Below are positions 55,801 to 63,828 of a DNA stretch of 64,000 nt, in pieces. Both the position numbers and the translations under genes were made by a program. The notes beneath the pieces were generated by a model. That model saw only the letters and a program-made list of their open reading frames with translations. It was not told where the DNA came from and did no database searches. Numbering within the stretch: position 1 is the first letter of the stretch; each line of letters opens with the position of its first letter. Source of the stretch: Siphonodentalium dalli (lineage: Eukaryota; Mollusca; Scaphopoda; Gadilida; Siphonodentaliidae); the NCBI GenBank assembly GCA_032622095.1, contig CP136069.1:10432036-10496035 (forward strand), written 5' to 3'.

Positions 55801-58469
55801 TGCATGGCCTTATCTGCTATGGGGGGATATAGACTCAGATTGAAGTTCCCAAATGGTTAATATTGTGATGTGTACCCATTGGGAACCTGCAATGCGCCGT
55901 CTGTCAATTTGGGGATATAGAGAAACTAAACTAAAAAAAGAAATAGAATCTAAGTTTCTATAGAAATTTGATAATAAAGAACTTTCCAGAGAAGTTGAGG
56001 CCTAAGCAGAATGAGGTCCCCATAGGGTGAATTTAGTGATGCTAGCCCGCTATGCATGACAGCGTCAATAAATTCACCCTCTGGGGACCTCAATAACAGG
56101 CAACTTACTCTCAGGCCTGAAACTGACCGACTATGGCAGTTAGAAATATAACTCGTTACGGGGAGAGGGGGAGGGGTACAGTAATGCCCTAAATAATCGA
56201 CCCCTTAACCAAGCAGAATTATGGGTAATTTTTCAGGATTTAGTCGGAAATATGGCTTGTAGCCATTCATCGGAAAGCTCTCACTGAGAAAGGGTTAATG
56301 GAAACATTAGTAAATTTCAGTTATCAGAAACATTTTATAAAAGCCTTTTATTAGAGTTTGGTCATAACTAACTGTTGTCAACTAGTGGAAATACAGTAAT
56401 GCTCTAATTAATCGACTCCTTAAACACAGCAGAATTATGGGTAACTTTTCAGGATTTAGTCGGAAATATGGCTTGTTGCCATTCATCGGAAAGCTCTTGG
56501 GGAGAGCTTTCCAATGAATGGCAACAAGCCATATTTCCGACTAAATCCTGAAAAATTACCCATAATTCTGCTGTGATTAAGGAGTCGATTACTTGGGGTA
56601 TTACTGTATAAATATACTAACCAATAGGACATATTGTTAAAATGCTCTGTGAATGTGGTTAAGTTTGGACTCAATTCTTCTGACTGTTCTTTGGCCCATA
56701 ACAATACCTCTGGAATCTGGAATAGAAAACTTAAGTTTAAAACACATTATCCAGGGGTGGGGGACCAATTTTTTTGTTCTGGGCACGTATGCCGGGGTGG
56801 GTGGGTGTTCTATGGGACAAACAAATAATTTTTTCCGCAACTCAAATGTTTTTTTCCTGCAAGTCTTTTGACTGTTTTTGCAATGAGTTTGGCTTAAAAC
56901 ACCTTAGAATAAGAGAAATAATGTAATTCTAACTGGTAAACTGACTGCAGGCAGTTATCGTGTTGTATTTTGTTGCAAATTTTGAAATCCAAGATGGCCA
57001 CTGGCACGCATGTTTTTTTGGCCGTATGACCTCAAATAGACTCGTTCCTATTTACATGTTAATGTTCACATCATGACAAATAGTATGCACAGAAATTCAT
57101 ATACAGCTGTTTACAGTGAATTCCCCCACAAATCTCTGTTTTAGTGTTAAAAGGGGGGTGGGTGTCCAAAAATGGTCGGAAAAAACTGCAGAAAACGAAA
57201 ACAAATTTGGACGCAGGGGTGGGTGGGTCCCAACAAGGGTCGAAAGTAAAATATCAGCATACGTGCCTGAATTTTTTTTCCGACCCCCCCCACCTGCATT
57301 ATCAAGGATTATATAGCTCAAAGACATAAAACGTCATTATCAAGCCTGATTATATATAGTGTGTCTGTCAATTGCAGAATGAGGTCCTCAGAGGGTGAAT
57401 TTAGTGATGCTATCCAAATTCACCCTCTGGGGTCCTCATTCTGCTTAGGCTTAAACTGCTATAAAAGATCCAGGATAAATTGAAGTTCTCTAGTTAAAGT
57501 TGGTGATGTTCACCCATAGCAGATGACAGACAACCAAACAGACAATACAATTTCAACCTTTGTTGAACTTATTATCTGAACATTTCTTAAGGAAATTATT
57601 AATCCATAGTAATTTTGAACCTGTTAGATACAGAGTTTTGAACCTGTTAGATACAGAGTTTTGAACATGTTAGACACAGAGTTTTGAACCTGTTAGATAC
57701 AGAGTTTTGAACCTGTCAGACACAGAGATTTAAACATGTTAGATACAGAGTTTTGAACCTGTTAGATACAGTTTTGAACAAGATAGACACAGAGTTTTGA
57801 ACCTGTTAGATACAGAGTTTTGAACCTCTTAGATACAGAGTTTTGAACATGTTAGACACATAGTTTTGAACTTGTTAGATACAAAGTTTTTAACCTCTTA
57901 GATACAGAGTTTTGAACAGGTTAGACACATCGTTTTGAACAGGTTAGATACAGAGTTTTGAACAGGTTAGATACTGAGTTTTAACCTGTTAGATACAGAG
58001 TTTTGAACCTGTTAGATACAGAGTACTAAATTTGGGTCCCAATTTCAAGGCATACCGCCACAGTGGCAAACTGAAACTAAACCCAAATTTAGAAACAAAG
58101 AAGGATAACTCTAAAATAGAAAAACAACATCATTTGCCGCTCTGTTGAAAGCAGTTGTGACGGTGAACATCAGTACCAAATTATATTCAGTTCTGACAAC
58201 CCAATGGCTGAGATATATGACCAGACAGACAGACGAATGGCCTGATGGACGAACAGACGGACAAAGTAAATCCAGTAAGCACCCCATTTTTTTTTTCCTT
58301 GAAAAGTGGGAGTATAAACATTTTAGTCATATGGAATTTATTCTTACAATTTACAATTTTATCTTTCGATAATTCACAACTCACCTCAATTCGGTTGAAG
58401 AGCTCAGCATCAAGTAGCGTCATCTGCTCAGCTATATCATGTGACTTTATCTGAAGCAAGTCCATTGGG
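40762..58469 (-). CDS. rapgef1: Rap guanine nucleotide exchange factor 1 (C3G), catalytic 3' part, seven exons
   Basis: Exons 58469-58385, 56716-56622, 53021-52949, 50438-50337, 47349-47252, 44767-44636 and 40894-40762 join in phase, all with GT donors and AG acceptors, giving 238 residues and a TAA stop. The product spans a whole RasGEF (CDC25) domain: an IAEQMTLLDAELFNRIE start, IPEVLLWAKEQSEELSPNLT, HFNNMSYW, NFNSYLAILSAL, PPCIPY, GLVLQDLTFINIG, RWQQFNILDSMRRF and EEALWQISEKIRPR. The last two blocks are, from memory, closest to C3G. C3G activates Rap1 at adhesion and growth-factor sites after Crk recruitment; the Crk-binding proline-rich and RasGEF-N regions are upstream and not in view. 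Introns are 1.7-3.7 kb, full of MITEs and satellites. Other Rap/Ras GEFs are less likely. RasGEF call near certain; C3G strong. Confidence 0.85.
40895..41321 (-). other. rapgef1 intron 6, unique part
   Basis: Unique AT-rich intron sequence next to the exon 7 acceptor. Nothing else recognised. Confidence 0.5.
41322..41457. mobile_element. hAT-like MITE family G, partial
   Basis: One GAATGAGGTCCCCAGAGGGT hairpin with a GCCCGCTATGTGGGA loop and the right end AAATTCAGGCTTG. Confidence 0.75.
41650..44690 (-). repeat. 73-bp satellite of exon 6 end plus splice donor, about 41 copies
   Basis: On the minus strand the unit is CAATTCAACATTCTAGACAG, TATGCGGAGGTTCAAGAAATG, then GTGAGTTAGGCCTGTAATGA and TTCAATGCATCA. 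The first 40 bases are the end of exon 6 and the rest is intron. The GTGAGT donor is retained in practically every copy. Units with an extra GAATT (78 bp) recur. The gene-proximal unit is the true junction at 44636. Confidence 0.97.
44636..44767 (-). CDS. rapgef1: rapgef1 exon 6
   Basis: Acceptor ATCTTTTACAG|TGG and donor AAATG|GTGAGT. Encodes GLVLQDLTFINIGNQDLL, INFAKRWQQFNILDSMRRF and KK, with a split Cys codon. Reading past the donor gives an immediate in-frame TGA. The last 40 exon bases and the donor are repeated about 41 times in the following intron. Confidence 0.92.
44785..44880. repeat. Short local duplications near the exon 6 acceptor
   Basis: GGCTAGGTAAGGGAGACAAC with CCGCT occurs three times, and AATAAGTAATAAGGCTAGG twice. 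Confidence 0.85.
44985..45401. mobile_element. piggyBac-like MITE family P, copy 6 (rapgef1 intron 5)
   Basis: TTAA at 44981-44984 and 45402-45405. The second hairpin is collapsed to its stem ends (TCTCTTATATGAAGAGA). About 70 bp of left and 40 bp of right flank are shared with the copy at 46668. Confidence 0.92.
45449..45492 (-). repeat. Second copy of the exon 6 acceptor region
   Basis: AAGCCACTGTAAAAGATAAT AAGTAATAAGGCTAGG repeats 44762-44797, so the minus strand has a duplicate TTTTACAG|TGGCTT site about 690 bp upstream of the real one. Confidence 0.85.
45641..45955. repeat. 25-bp satellite
   Basis: GGTTAGCGCACATCATCATAG TATA alternates with GGTTAGCACAAATCAACATAG GATC; about 12 units. 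Confidence 0.93.
46091..46460. repeat. Dispersed repeat D with GGATGGAC tail
   Basis: GGTCAGCCGACCACAATGTC and GGCAAGTCGATGCCGCTTTG are shared with 51850 onward. It ends in CGGATGAACGGATGGACAGA and TATAGTCCCCCC...GGGGGACAATA. Confidence 0.75.
46668..47014. mobile_element. piggyBac-like MITE family P, copy 7 (rapgef1 intron 5)
   Basis: TTAA at 46664-46667 and 47015-47018. Two intact hairpins, with most of the spacer between them deleted. Shares flanks with copy 6. Confidence 0.92.
47109..47234. mobile_element. Family T palindromic MITE, shortened
   Basis: TA|CAGTAATGCTCTAAGTA at left and CATTACTG|TA at right. The left arm is mostly deleted. Its right end is 17 bp from the exon 5 splice donor. 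Confidence 0.85.
47252..47349 (-). CDS. rapgef1: rapgef1 exon 5
   Basis: Acceptor TATTTTACAG|GCT and donor ACAT|GTACGT. Encodes AVVEFSQLIDSTAAFKTYR, QVLAETIPPCIPY and two bases of the next codon. PPCIPY is the hallmark before the DLTF block. A family T MITE lies 17 bp inside the downstream intron. Confidence 0.9.
47383..47510. mobile_element. hAT-like MITE family G, partial
   Basis: AGGCCCTGAGAATAAGG, then one GGGAGAATTTAGTGACGCTA hairpin and a degenerate tail. Confidence 0.65.
47511..48379 (-). other. rapgef1 intron 4, mostly unique
   Basis: A block of about 95 bp (GAGCATGTTACGATTGTTTG to GACTGGGTGAGAAATACA) at 47578-47672 is repeated at 48304-48398. CTGTATTACTGTCACGTCAT at about 48049 is an isolated copy of the satellite unit that follows. 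TGACGTCA lies at about 48124. Confidence 0.7.
48390..49475. repeat. 46-bp satellite in rapgef1 intron 4, about 23 copies
   Basis: The unit is GGCAGGTATGGCGTAGATAA then ATACACTGTATTACTGTCAC and GTCATT. Two copies are shorter. Not adjacent to an exon. Confidence 0.96.
49476..49792 (-). other. rapgef1 intron 4, unique
   Basis: Nothing recognised. I checked the minus strand for an exon and found none. Confidence 0.4.
49793..50237. mobile_element. hAT-like MITE family G, long form
   Basis: AGTGTGTCAATCATTTGCAG to GCAGACACCTTATTCTCAGG. Two hairpins flank a T-rich centre shared with 36700-36900. Confidence 0.75.
50337..50438 (-). CDS. rapgef1: rapgef1 exon 4
   Basis: Acceptor ATATTTCAG|CAC and donor GAG|GTACTT. 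Exactly 34 codons, HLRKLNNFNSYLAILSAL followed by SSAPVRRLEWQKQNTE. This is the most conserved RasGEF stretch. The usual ALDSAP reads ALSSAP here. Confidence 0.9.
50516..50896. mobile_element. piggyBac-like MITE family P, copy 8 (rapgef1 intron 3)
   Basis: TTAA at 50512-50515 and 50897-50900. Two intact hairpins. About 77 bp from the exon 4 acceptor. Confidence 0.93.
50901..51640 (-). other. rapgef1 intron 3, unique part
   Basis: AT-rich. No exon, RNA gene or repeat recognised. Confidence 0.4.
51643..51749. repeat. 55-bp tandem duplication
   Basis: GAAGTTGTTTTAGCACGGTT to GAACGCACCCAGAGATT, twice, with three differences. Confidence 0.9.
51850..52815. repeat. Dispersed repeat D with internal ~141-bp tandem units
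   Basis: Starts with the GTCGGCTGACCAC / AAGTCGATGCCGCTTTG block. CAAACTCAAATTCGAACTTG recurs at about 52169, 52311 and 52451. It ends in GGACGGACGCACACACGG and TAGTCCCCCG. No transposase frame. Confidence 0.75.
52949..53021 (-). CDS. rapgef1: rapgef1 exon 3
   Basis: 73 bp encoding TKILTQEDPKDREKYLIKYI and KILR. Donor CGG|GTACGT. The acceptor consistent with the phase and with W at the junction is TTGTAG|G; the CAG six bases earlier would give Cys-Cys-Arg and shift the alignment. The polypyrimidine tract and that CAG belong to the adjacent array. Confidence 0.8.
53026..53265 (-). repeat. 26-35-bp array of the exon 3 acceptor region, about 9 copies
   Basis: The minus-strand unit is CGTAATTGGTTTCCTTCG TTTTTACAG, with or without TTAAATCA. 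It copies the polypyrimidine tract and CAG that precede exon 3; no exon sequence is included. Confidence 0.93.
53272..53460. repeat. 17-bp satellite
   Basis: ATAACATTACACAGGTG in about ten copies, adjoining the previous array. Confidence 0.93.
53540..54659. mobile_element. hAT-like MITE family G, split by another hAT-like element
   Basis: CAAGCCTTGAAAT and ATTTCAAGCCTTG ends are flanked by CTTATGTT (53532-53539 and 54660-54667), an 8-bp duplication. Without the insert the copy is about 254 bp with two hairpins. Confidence 0.88.
53553..54410. mobile_element. Nested hAT-like element with CGGATT repeats
   Basis: The ends TAGTACTGTACGTCGGATCC and inverted GGATCCGACGCACAGCACTA are flanked by the 8-bp duplication CTTGAAAT (53545-53552 and 54411-54418). 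Both subterminal regions are rich in TCGGATTCGGAT. The 144-codon frame inside has no transposase motif. Confidence 0.9.
54784..55606. mobile_element. hAT-like MITE family G, long form, split by family P
   Basis: GATATAGTGTGTGATATTTG at left and GACCGGCACCATATTTGCAG at right, with hairpins at both ends. Interrupted at 55075-55474. Confidence 0.75.
55079..55470. mobile_element. piggyBac-like MITE family P, copy 9, nested (rapgef1 intron 2)
   Basis: TTAA at 55075-55078 and 55471-55474. Both hairpins present. Confidence 0.93.
55682..56119. mobile_element. hAT-like MITE family G, long form
   Basis: CAAGCCTGGATATAGTGTGT to CAACTTACTCTCAGGCCTG, with a hairpin near each end. Confidence 0.75.
56179..56283. 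mobile_element. Family T MITE, half copy
   Basis: TA|CAGTAATGCCCTAAATAATC through GCCATTCATCGGAAAGCTCTC. Single arm. Confidence 0.8.
56394..56606. mobile_element. Family T palindromic MITE, complete
   Basis: TA|CAGTAATGCTCTAATTAATC at left, TATTACTG|TA at right. Arms of about 100 bp pair almost perfectly. It ends 15 bp from the exon 2 donor. Confidence 0.9.
56622..56716 (-). CDS. rapgef1: rapgef1 exon 2
   Basis: Acceptor TCTATTCCAG|ATTCCA and donor TATTG|GTTAGT. Encodes IPEVLLWAKEQSEELSPNLT then TTFTEHFNNMSYW (the W codon is split), a conserved start block of RasGEF domains. A family T MITE begins 15 bp inside the downstream intron. Confidence 0.9.
56740..57320. repeat. Dispersed repeat fragments in rapgef1 intron 1
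   Basis: GGGGTGGGTGGGTG-type blocks occur at about 56795 and 57215, with TTTTTTTCCGACCCCCCC at 57275. An ATCCAAGATGGCC block at about 56989 resembles the repeat near 24.6 kb. Family unknown. Confidence 0.4.
57341..57533. mobile_element. hAT-like MITE family G, partial
   Basis: CAAGCCTGATTATATATAGT and a loop-less GAATGAGGTCCTCAGAGGGT hairpin. The right end is missing. Confidence 0.7.
57605..58025. repeat. 23-bp satellite in rapgef1 intron 1
   Basis: TTTTGAACCTGTTAGATACAGAG in about 18 units, diverged. Confidence 0.93.
58030..58310. repeat. Dispersed repeat with GACAGACAGACG tail
   Basis: AAATTTAGAAACAAAGAAGG, TTGCCGCTCTGTTGAAAGCA and the tail CCAGACAGACAGACGAATGG. Related in layout to repeat D. 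Confidence 0.6.
58385..58469 (-). CDS. rapgef1: rapgef1 exon 1 of those visible
   Basis: Acceptor ATTTCAG|CCC at 58470 and donor GAG|GTGAGT at 58384. Phase: one base, then 28 codons, PMDLLQIKSHDIAEQMTLL and onward to LFNRIE. This is the entry to the catalytic domain. Its first 35 bases and acceptor are copied in the array just upstream. Confidence 0.85.
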
Positions 58470-59296
58470 CTGAAATGTTTAATAATTAACTAATTTAGTT
58501 ACTGTCTATCATGTGACTTTATCTGAAGCAAGTCCATTGGGCTGAAATGTTTAATAGTTAACTAATTTAGTTACTGTCTATCATGTGATTTTATCTGAAG
58601 CAAGTCCATTGGGCTGAAATGTTTAATAGTTAACTAATTTAGTTACTGTATATCATGTGATTTTATCTGGAGCACATCCATTGGGCTGAAATGTTTAATA
58701 ATTAACTAATTTAGTTACTGTCTATCATGTGATTTTATCTGAAGTAAGTCCATTGGGCTGAAATGTTTAATAGTTAACTAATTTAGTTACTGTATATCAT
58801 GTGATTTTATCTGAAGTAAGTCCATTGGGCTGAAATGTTTAATAGTTAACTAATTTAGTTACTGTCTATCATGTGATTTTATCTGAAGCAAGTCCATTGG
58901 GCTGAAATGTTTAATAGTTAACTAATTTAGTTACTGTCTATCATGTGATTTTATCTGAAGCAAGTCCATTGGGCTGAAATGTTTAATAATTAACTAATTT
59001 AGTTACTGTCTATCATGTGATTTTATCTGAAGTAAGTCCATTGGGCTGAAATGTTTAATAGTTAACTAATTTAGTTACTGTATATCATGTGACTTTATCT
59101 GGAGCACATCCATTGGGCTGAAATGTTTAATAGTTAACTAATTTAGTTACTGTCTATCATGTGATTTTATCTGGAGCACATCCATTGGGCTGAAATGATT
59201 AATAGTTAACTAATTTAGTTACTGTCTATCATGTGATTTTATCTGGAGCACATCCATTGGGCTGAAATGTTTAATAATTAACTAATTTAGTTACTC
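58434..59296 (-). repeat. 72-bp satellite of exon 1 acceptor plus exon start, about 12 copies
   Basis: The minus-strand unit is AACTATTAAACATTTCAG then CCCAATGGACTTGCTTCAGA and TAAARTCACATGATA. About 37 bases are intron and 35 are exon 1. Acceptor CAG is kept in every unit read. The unit nearest the gene is the true junction. Confidence 0.96.
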
Positions 59297-59568
59297 TCCA
59301 GACCTGTTAAGTTTTCAAAATGTCAATCTGGGAGATTTTTGCGGGAGGTATGCCCAAATATTTTCATGTTCCAAAAATCATTTTTATGATTGAGATTACA
59401 TAGTTTTTATGAGTTTCTATTTGAGTTTATTTTATAAATATATACACCTTAATAAAATGGTAATGAATGTCCTGTTGGTAACTGTAATAGAGCCGTTGTG
59501 AGTGGCAGATGTATGCATGTTTAATTGTTTATATAAAATAATACACAGCGAAATCGCCGGCATGCTAA
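59297..59568. other. No recognised feature
   Basis: Between the exon 1 array and the 1352-bp repeat. No upstream rapgef1 exon recognised. Confidence 0.3.
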
Positions 59569-62500
59569 AGGTTACACTGGTGTAAATAAGGTTCCGAGAG
59601 ACCTCTAGCGGATGCGGGAGGAATATATAGGAGAGAATAAAATAGACACTGGGCCCTGATTGGTCAATAGCCTTGTGTGCTTTTCACATAAAAAAATCAT
59701 CACACCTCTTCCCTATGATTTCCCATAGGTAAAATAACCATTGGCACAGGAATTAACCCTTTGTAGTGAAGTTTGAATTTTTTGGTGTGGTCTAAAATAT
59801 GACTGTATTTTTTTATGCGGTTCTGACACTAGTTACGAAAACATAAGATTTAAAGGCGAATTCCCTGCTAGACAGACATGATTTTTTTGTGTAAAAAGTT
59901 TCCCAAAATGTCAATTTTTCAGATTTAAAGAAAATTTTGGACCCAACATTTATATTGCCAACACTATACGCTAAAACGTTAGCACTGAGGCCTATGGAAA
60001 ACATTTACACCAGTGTAACCTAAAGGGAAAAAATAGCTTTTTATCATTTTTGATTCCTGGGAGTCACTTTAAAGCATTTTAATGCATTTTACAGAGCCTG
60101 GTCTTTCAGTCCAATGAATATCTCATGCTTGATGTGGCTATTCTTGCTGCTGATGTCTTCTTTCACTTACATCAGCCAAAAAAATAGTAAGATTTTTCAT
60201 AAAAAATGCCAATTTTTCAAGGTATTTTCAAAATTTTCAAGGTGGTAATAGTCACATGATAATGCAAATGACCCATAACATGGGCATGTCAACGACACAT
60301 ATATCAATTGTTATAAGAACCTAATTTGACAAGTATTTTGGATTTTATAGCCAGTGATATACAGATATATATCATAAAAGTGTGTCATTTCCACTGGTGG
60401 GTATGGTCATTTGAAGGTTAATAGCACTAAAACTTGGACACATTTAAGAAAATGCTTCAGCAATTCAAAGAGAGCATATCTTTATTCAACTAATTCAATA
60501 TACACCCACATCCAGTTATCTTGGATCACCCTTGCAGACCTGAAAATGTCATATTTTATTCTTCAATGTGCTGATAAAGTCACGCGCTTGATGCTCAGCT
60601 GATCAGATCTGGACTCAATGACCTCACATCACCAGAAGTTCTCTCTTGGAAAGAATATTGAACAGTCTTCCATAGCTGATCCAAGTTTGCAACACCAGAC
60701 CCCTAAAACTGAGTGAAAATGGGGCCTGAACATGACTGGTGGTGGAAAATTGTGCTTTTTTGATGAATAATTTGTTAAAGAGGGTGGGGTTAAATTGTGT
60801 GTGATAAATAAAGAACCACAGAAGTGATATTGTTTTTGAACACATTTTTTCCATTGATGGGCAATTCTGAAGAAATGTAGGGAGTTACAATTATTCCGCG
60901 AAAAAGCGGGCTATCGCTTTAGGTTACACTGGTGTAAATAAGGTTCCGAGAGACCTCTAGCGGATGCGGGAGGAATATATAGGAGAGAATAAAATAGACA
61001 CTGGGCCCTGATTGGTCAATAGCCTTGTGTGCTTTTCACATAAAAAAATCATCACACCTCTTCCCTATGATTTCCCATAGGTAAAATAACCATTGGCACA
61101 GGAATTAACCCTTTGTAGTGAAGTTTGAATTTTTTGGTGTGGTCTAAAATATGACTGTATTTTTTTATGCGGTTCTGACACTAGTTACGAAAACATAAGA
61201 TTTAAAGGCGAATTCCCTGCTAGACAGACATGATTTTTTTGTGTAAAAAGTTTCTCAAAATGTCAATTTTTCAGATTTAAAGAAAATTTTGGACCCAACA
61301 TTTATATTGCCAACACTATACGCTAAAACGTTAGCACTGAGGCCTATGGAAAACATTTACACCAGTGTAACCTAAAGGGAAAAAATAGCTTTTTATCATT
61401 TTTGATTCCTGGGAGTCACTTTAAAGCATTTTAATGCATTTTACAGAGCCTGGTCTTTCAGTCCAATGAATATCTCATGCTTGATGTGGCTATTCTTGCT
61501 GCTGATGTCTTCTTTCACTTACATCAGCCAAAAAAATAGTAAGATTTTTCATAAAAAATGCCAATTTTTCAAGGTATTTTCAAAATTTTCAAGGTGGTAA
61601 TAGTCACATGATAATGCAAATGACCCATAACATGGGCATGTCAACGACACATATATCAATTGTTATAAGAACCTAATTTGACAAGTATTTTGGATTTTAT
61701 AGCCAGTGATATACAGATATATATCATAAAAGTGTGTCATTTCCACTGGTGGGTATGGTCATTTGAAGGTTAATAGCACTAAAACTTGGACACATTTAAG
61801 AAAATGCTTCAGCAATTCAAAGAGAGCATATCTTTATTCAACTAATTCAATATACACCCACATCCAGTTATCTTGGATCACCCTTGCAGACCTGAAAATG
61901 TCATATTTTATTCTTCAATGTGCTGATAAAGTCACGCGCTTGATGCTCAGCTGATCAGATCTGGACTCAATGACCTCACATCACCAGAAGTTCTCTCTTG
62001 GAAAGAATATTGAACAGTCTTCCATAGCTGATCCAAGTTTGCAACACCAGACCCCTAAAACTGAGTGAAAATGGGGCCTGAACATGACTGGTGGTGGAAA
62101 ATTGTGCTTTTTTGATGAATAATTTGTTAAAGAGGGTGGGGTTAAATTGTGTGTGATAAATAAAGAACCACAGAAGTGATATTGTTTTTGAACACATTTT
62201 TTCCATTGATGGGCAATTCTGAAGAAATGTAGGGAGTTACAATTATTCCGCGAAAAAGCGGGCTATCGCTTTAGGTTACACTGGTGTAAATAAGGTTCCG
62301 AGAGACCTCTAGCGGATGCGGGAGGAATATATAGGAGAGAATAAAATAGACACTGGGCCCTGATTGGTCAATAGCCTTGTGTGCTTTTCACATAAAAAAA
62401 TCATCACACCTCTTCCCTATGATTTCCCATAGGTAAAATAACCATTGGCACAGGAATTAACCCTTTGTAGTGAAGTTTGAATTTTTTGGTGTGGTCTAAA

Positions 62501-62725
62501 ATATGACTGTATTTTTTTATGCGGTTCTGACACTAGTTACGAAAACATAAGATTTAAAGGCGAATTCCCTGCTAGACAGACATGATTTTTTTGTGTAAAA
62601 AGTTTCCCAAAATGTCAATTTTTCAGATTTAAAGAAAATTTTGGACCCAACATTTATATTGCCAACACTATACGCTAAAACGTTAGCACTGAGGCCTATG
62701 GAAAACATTTACACCAGTGTAACCT
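59569..62725. repeat. 1352-bp unit in tandem, 2.33 copies (A-B-A-B-A)
   Basis: A (453 bp; 59569-60021, 60921-61373, 62273-62725) has perfect 19-bp inverted ends AGGTTACACTGGTGTAAAT. B (about 899 bp) lies between. Units are almost identical (one difference seen: TTTCCCAAAA versus TTTCTCAAAA near 61255). A holds GATTGGTCAATAG and ATATATAGG, which look promoter-like. Short frames in B are duplicated without recognisable homology. Confidence 0.95.
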
Positions 62726-62903
62726 AAACTTCCTGTTCTATTATCTGTAAAAATATATAGAGTTTTCTCCCTTCGATTGTAATTTGCACTGCATTGAACC
62801 AGTGTCATTTTGAGATGGAAACAAAACAGATATGACAGAAACTCCCATCAATTGGATTAATATAGGACCCTATGCATTGTTTATCACTAATCAGTTAACT
62901 TAA
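62726..62903. other. Short spacer
   Basis: Nothing recognised. Confidence 0.3.
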
Positions 62904-63295
62904 CCCTTTACCCAACAAACCGGCCAAAACCGGCCAAATAAAGCTTCAACAGCCTAAAATATCTTCGGTCTGTCTCAATAGAACCATACAAATATGGATA
63001 TCATTGGAACCGGCTCCTTGACCACATTGTGATAGTTACAGTTATGCCCTGTGCCAATGCATTCTCTTATATATGCGAGTCGACCATAGGTCGCCTCGCA
63101 TATATAAGAGAATGCATTGGCCTAAAAAAAATCTTTTTTTAACACTTTTTACCATTTTTTCTTACATTCTTTAACAATTTTATAATTTTTAATGTGTTAA
63201 GCCAATGCATTCTCTTATATATGCGAGGCGACCTATGGTCGACTCGCATATATAAGAGAATGCATTGGCACAGGGCCCTTCTGTTGGGTAAAGGG
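62904..63295. mobile_element. piggyBac-like MITE family P, copy 10
   Basis: TTAA at 62900-62903 and 63296-63299. Full length, both hairpins intact; same length (392 bp) as copies 4 and 9. Confidence 0.95.
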
Positions 63296-63436
63296 TTAAA
63301 TCATAAAGTATCCGTTACTTAGAATTGTTCATCAATGGGGCCTTACAAAACAGCTGCACTCCTGTGATTATACATATTGTAAACTATAACAACACTCTTA
63401 TACGTATGGCTTCACCTGAGTGTGAAAATCAATTAA

Positions 63437-63828
63437 CCCTTTACCCAACAAAACGGCCAAAAACGCCCAAATAAAGCTTCAACAGCCTAAAATATCTTCG
63501 GTCTGTCTCAATAACACCATACAAATGTGGATATCATTGGAACCGGTTTATTGACCACATTGTGATGGTTACAGTTATGCCCTGTGCCAATGCATTCTCT
63601 TATATATGCGAGTCGACCATAGGTCGCCTCGCATATATAAGAGAATGCATTGGCTTAACACATTAAAAATTATAAAATTGTTAAAGAATGTAAGAAAAAA
63701 TGGTAAAAAGTGTTAAAAAAAGATTTTTTTTAGGCCAATGCATTCTCTTATATATGCGAGGCGACCTATGGTCGACTCGCATATATAAGAGAATGCATTG
63801 GCACAGGGCAGTTCTGTTGGGTAAAGGG
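63437..63828. mobile_element. piggyBac-like MITE family P, copy 11
   Basis: TTAA at 63433-63436 and 63829-63832. Full length (392 bp). Its left arm belongs to the subtype with AAAACGGCCAAAAACGCCC. Confidence 0.95.

Noticed and set aside
58187-58465. 92-codon frame read as one protein
   Set aside because: Only the first 28 codons are exon 1 of rapgef1; the rest is intron beyond the GTGAGT donor.
60411-62206. Duplicated 63- and 76-codon frames
   Set aside because: Identical only because the 1352-bp unit is duplicated; no homology or codon signal seen.
31379-63828. TTAACCC motifs as telomere-like repeats
   Set aside because: They are single TTAA target sites followed by CCCTTT transposon ends, not tandem TTAGGG.
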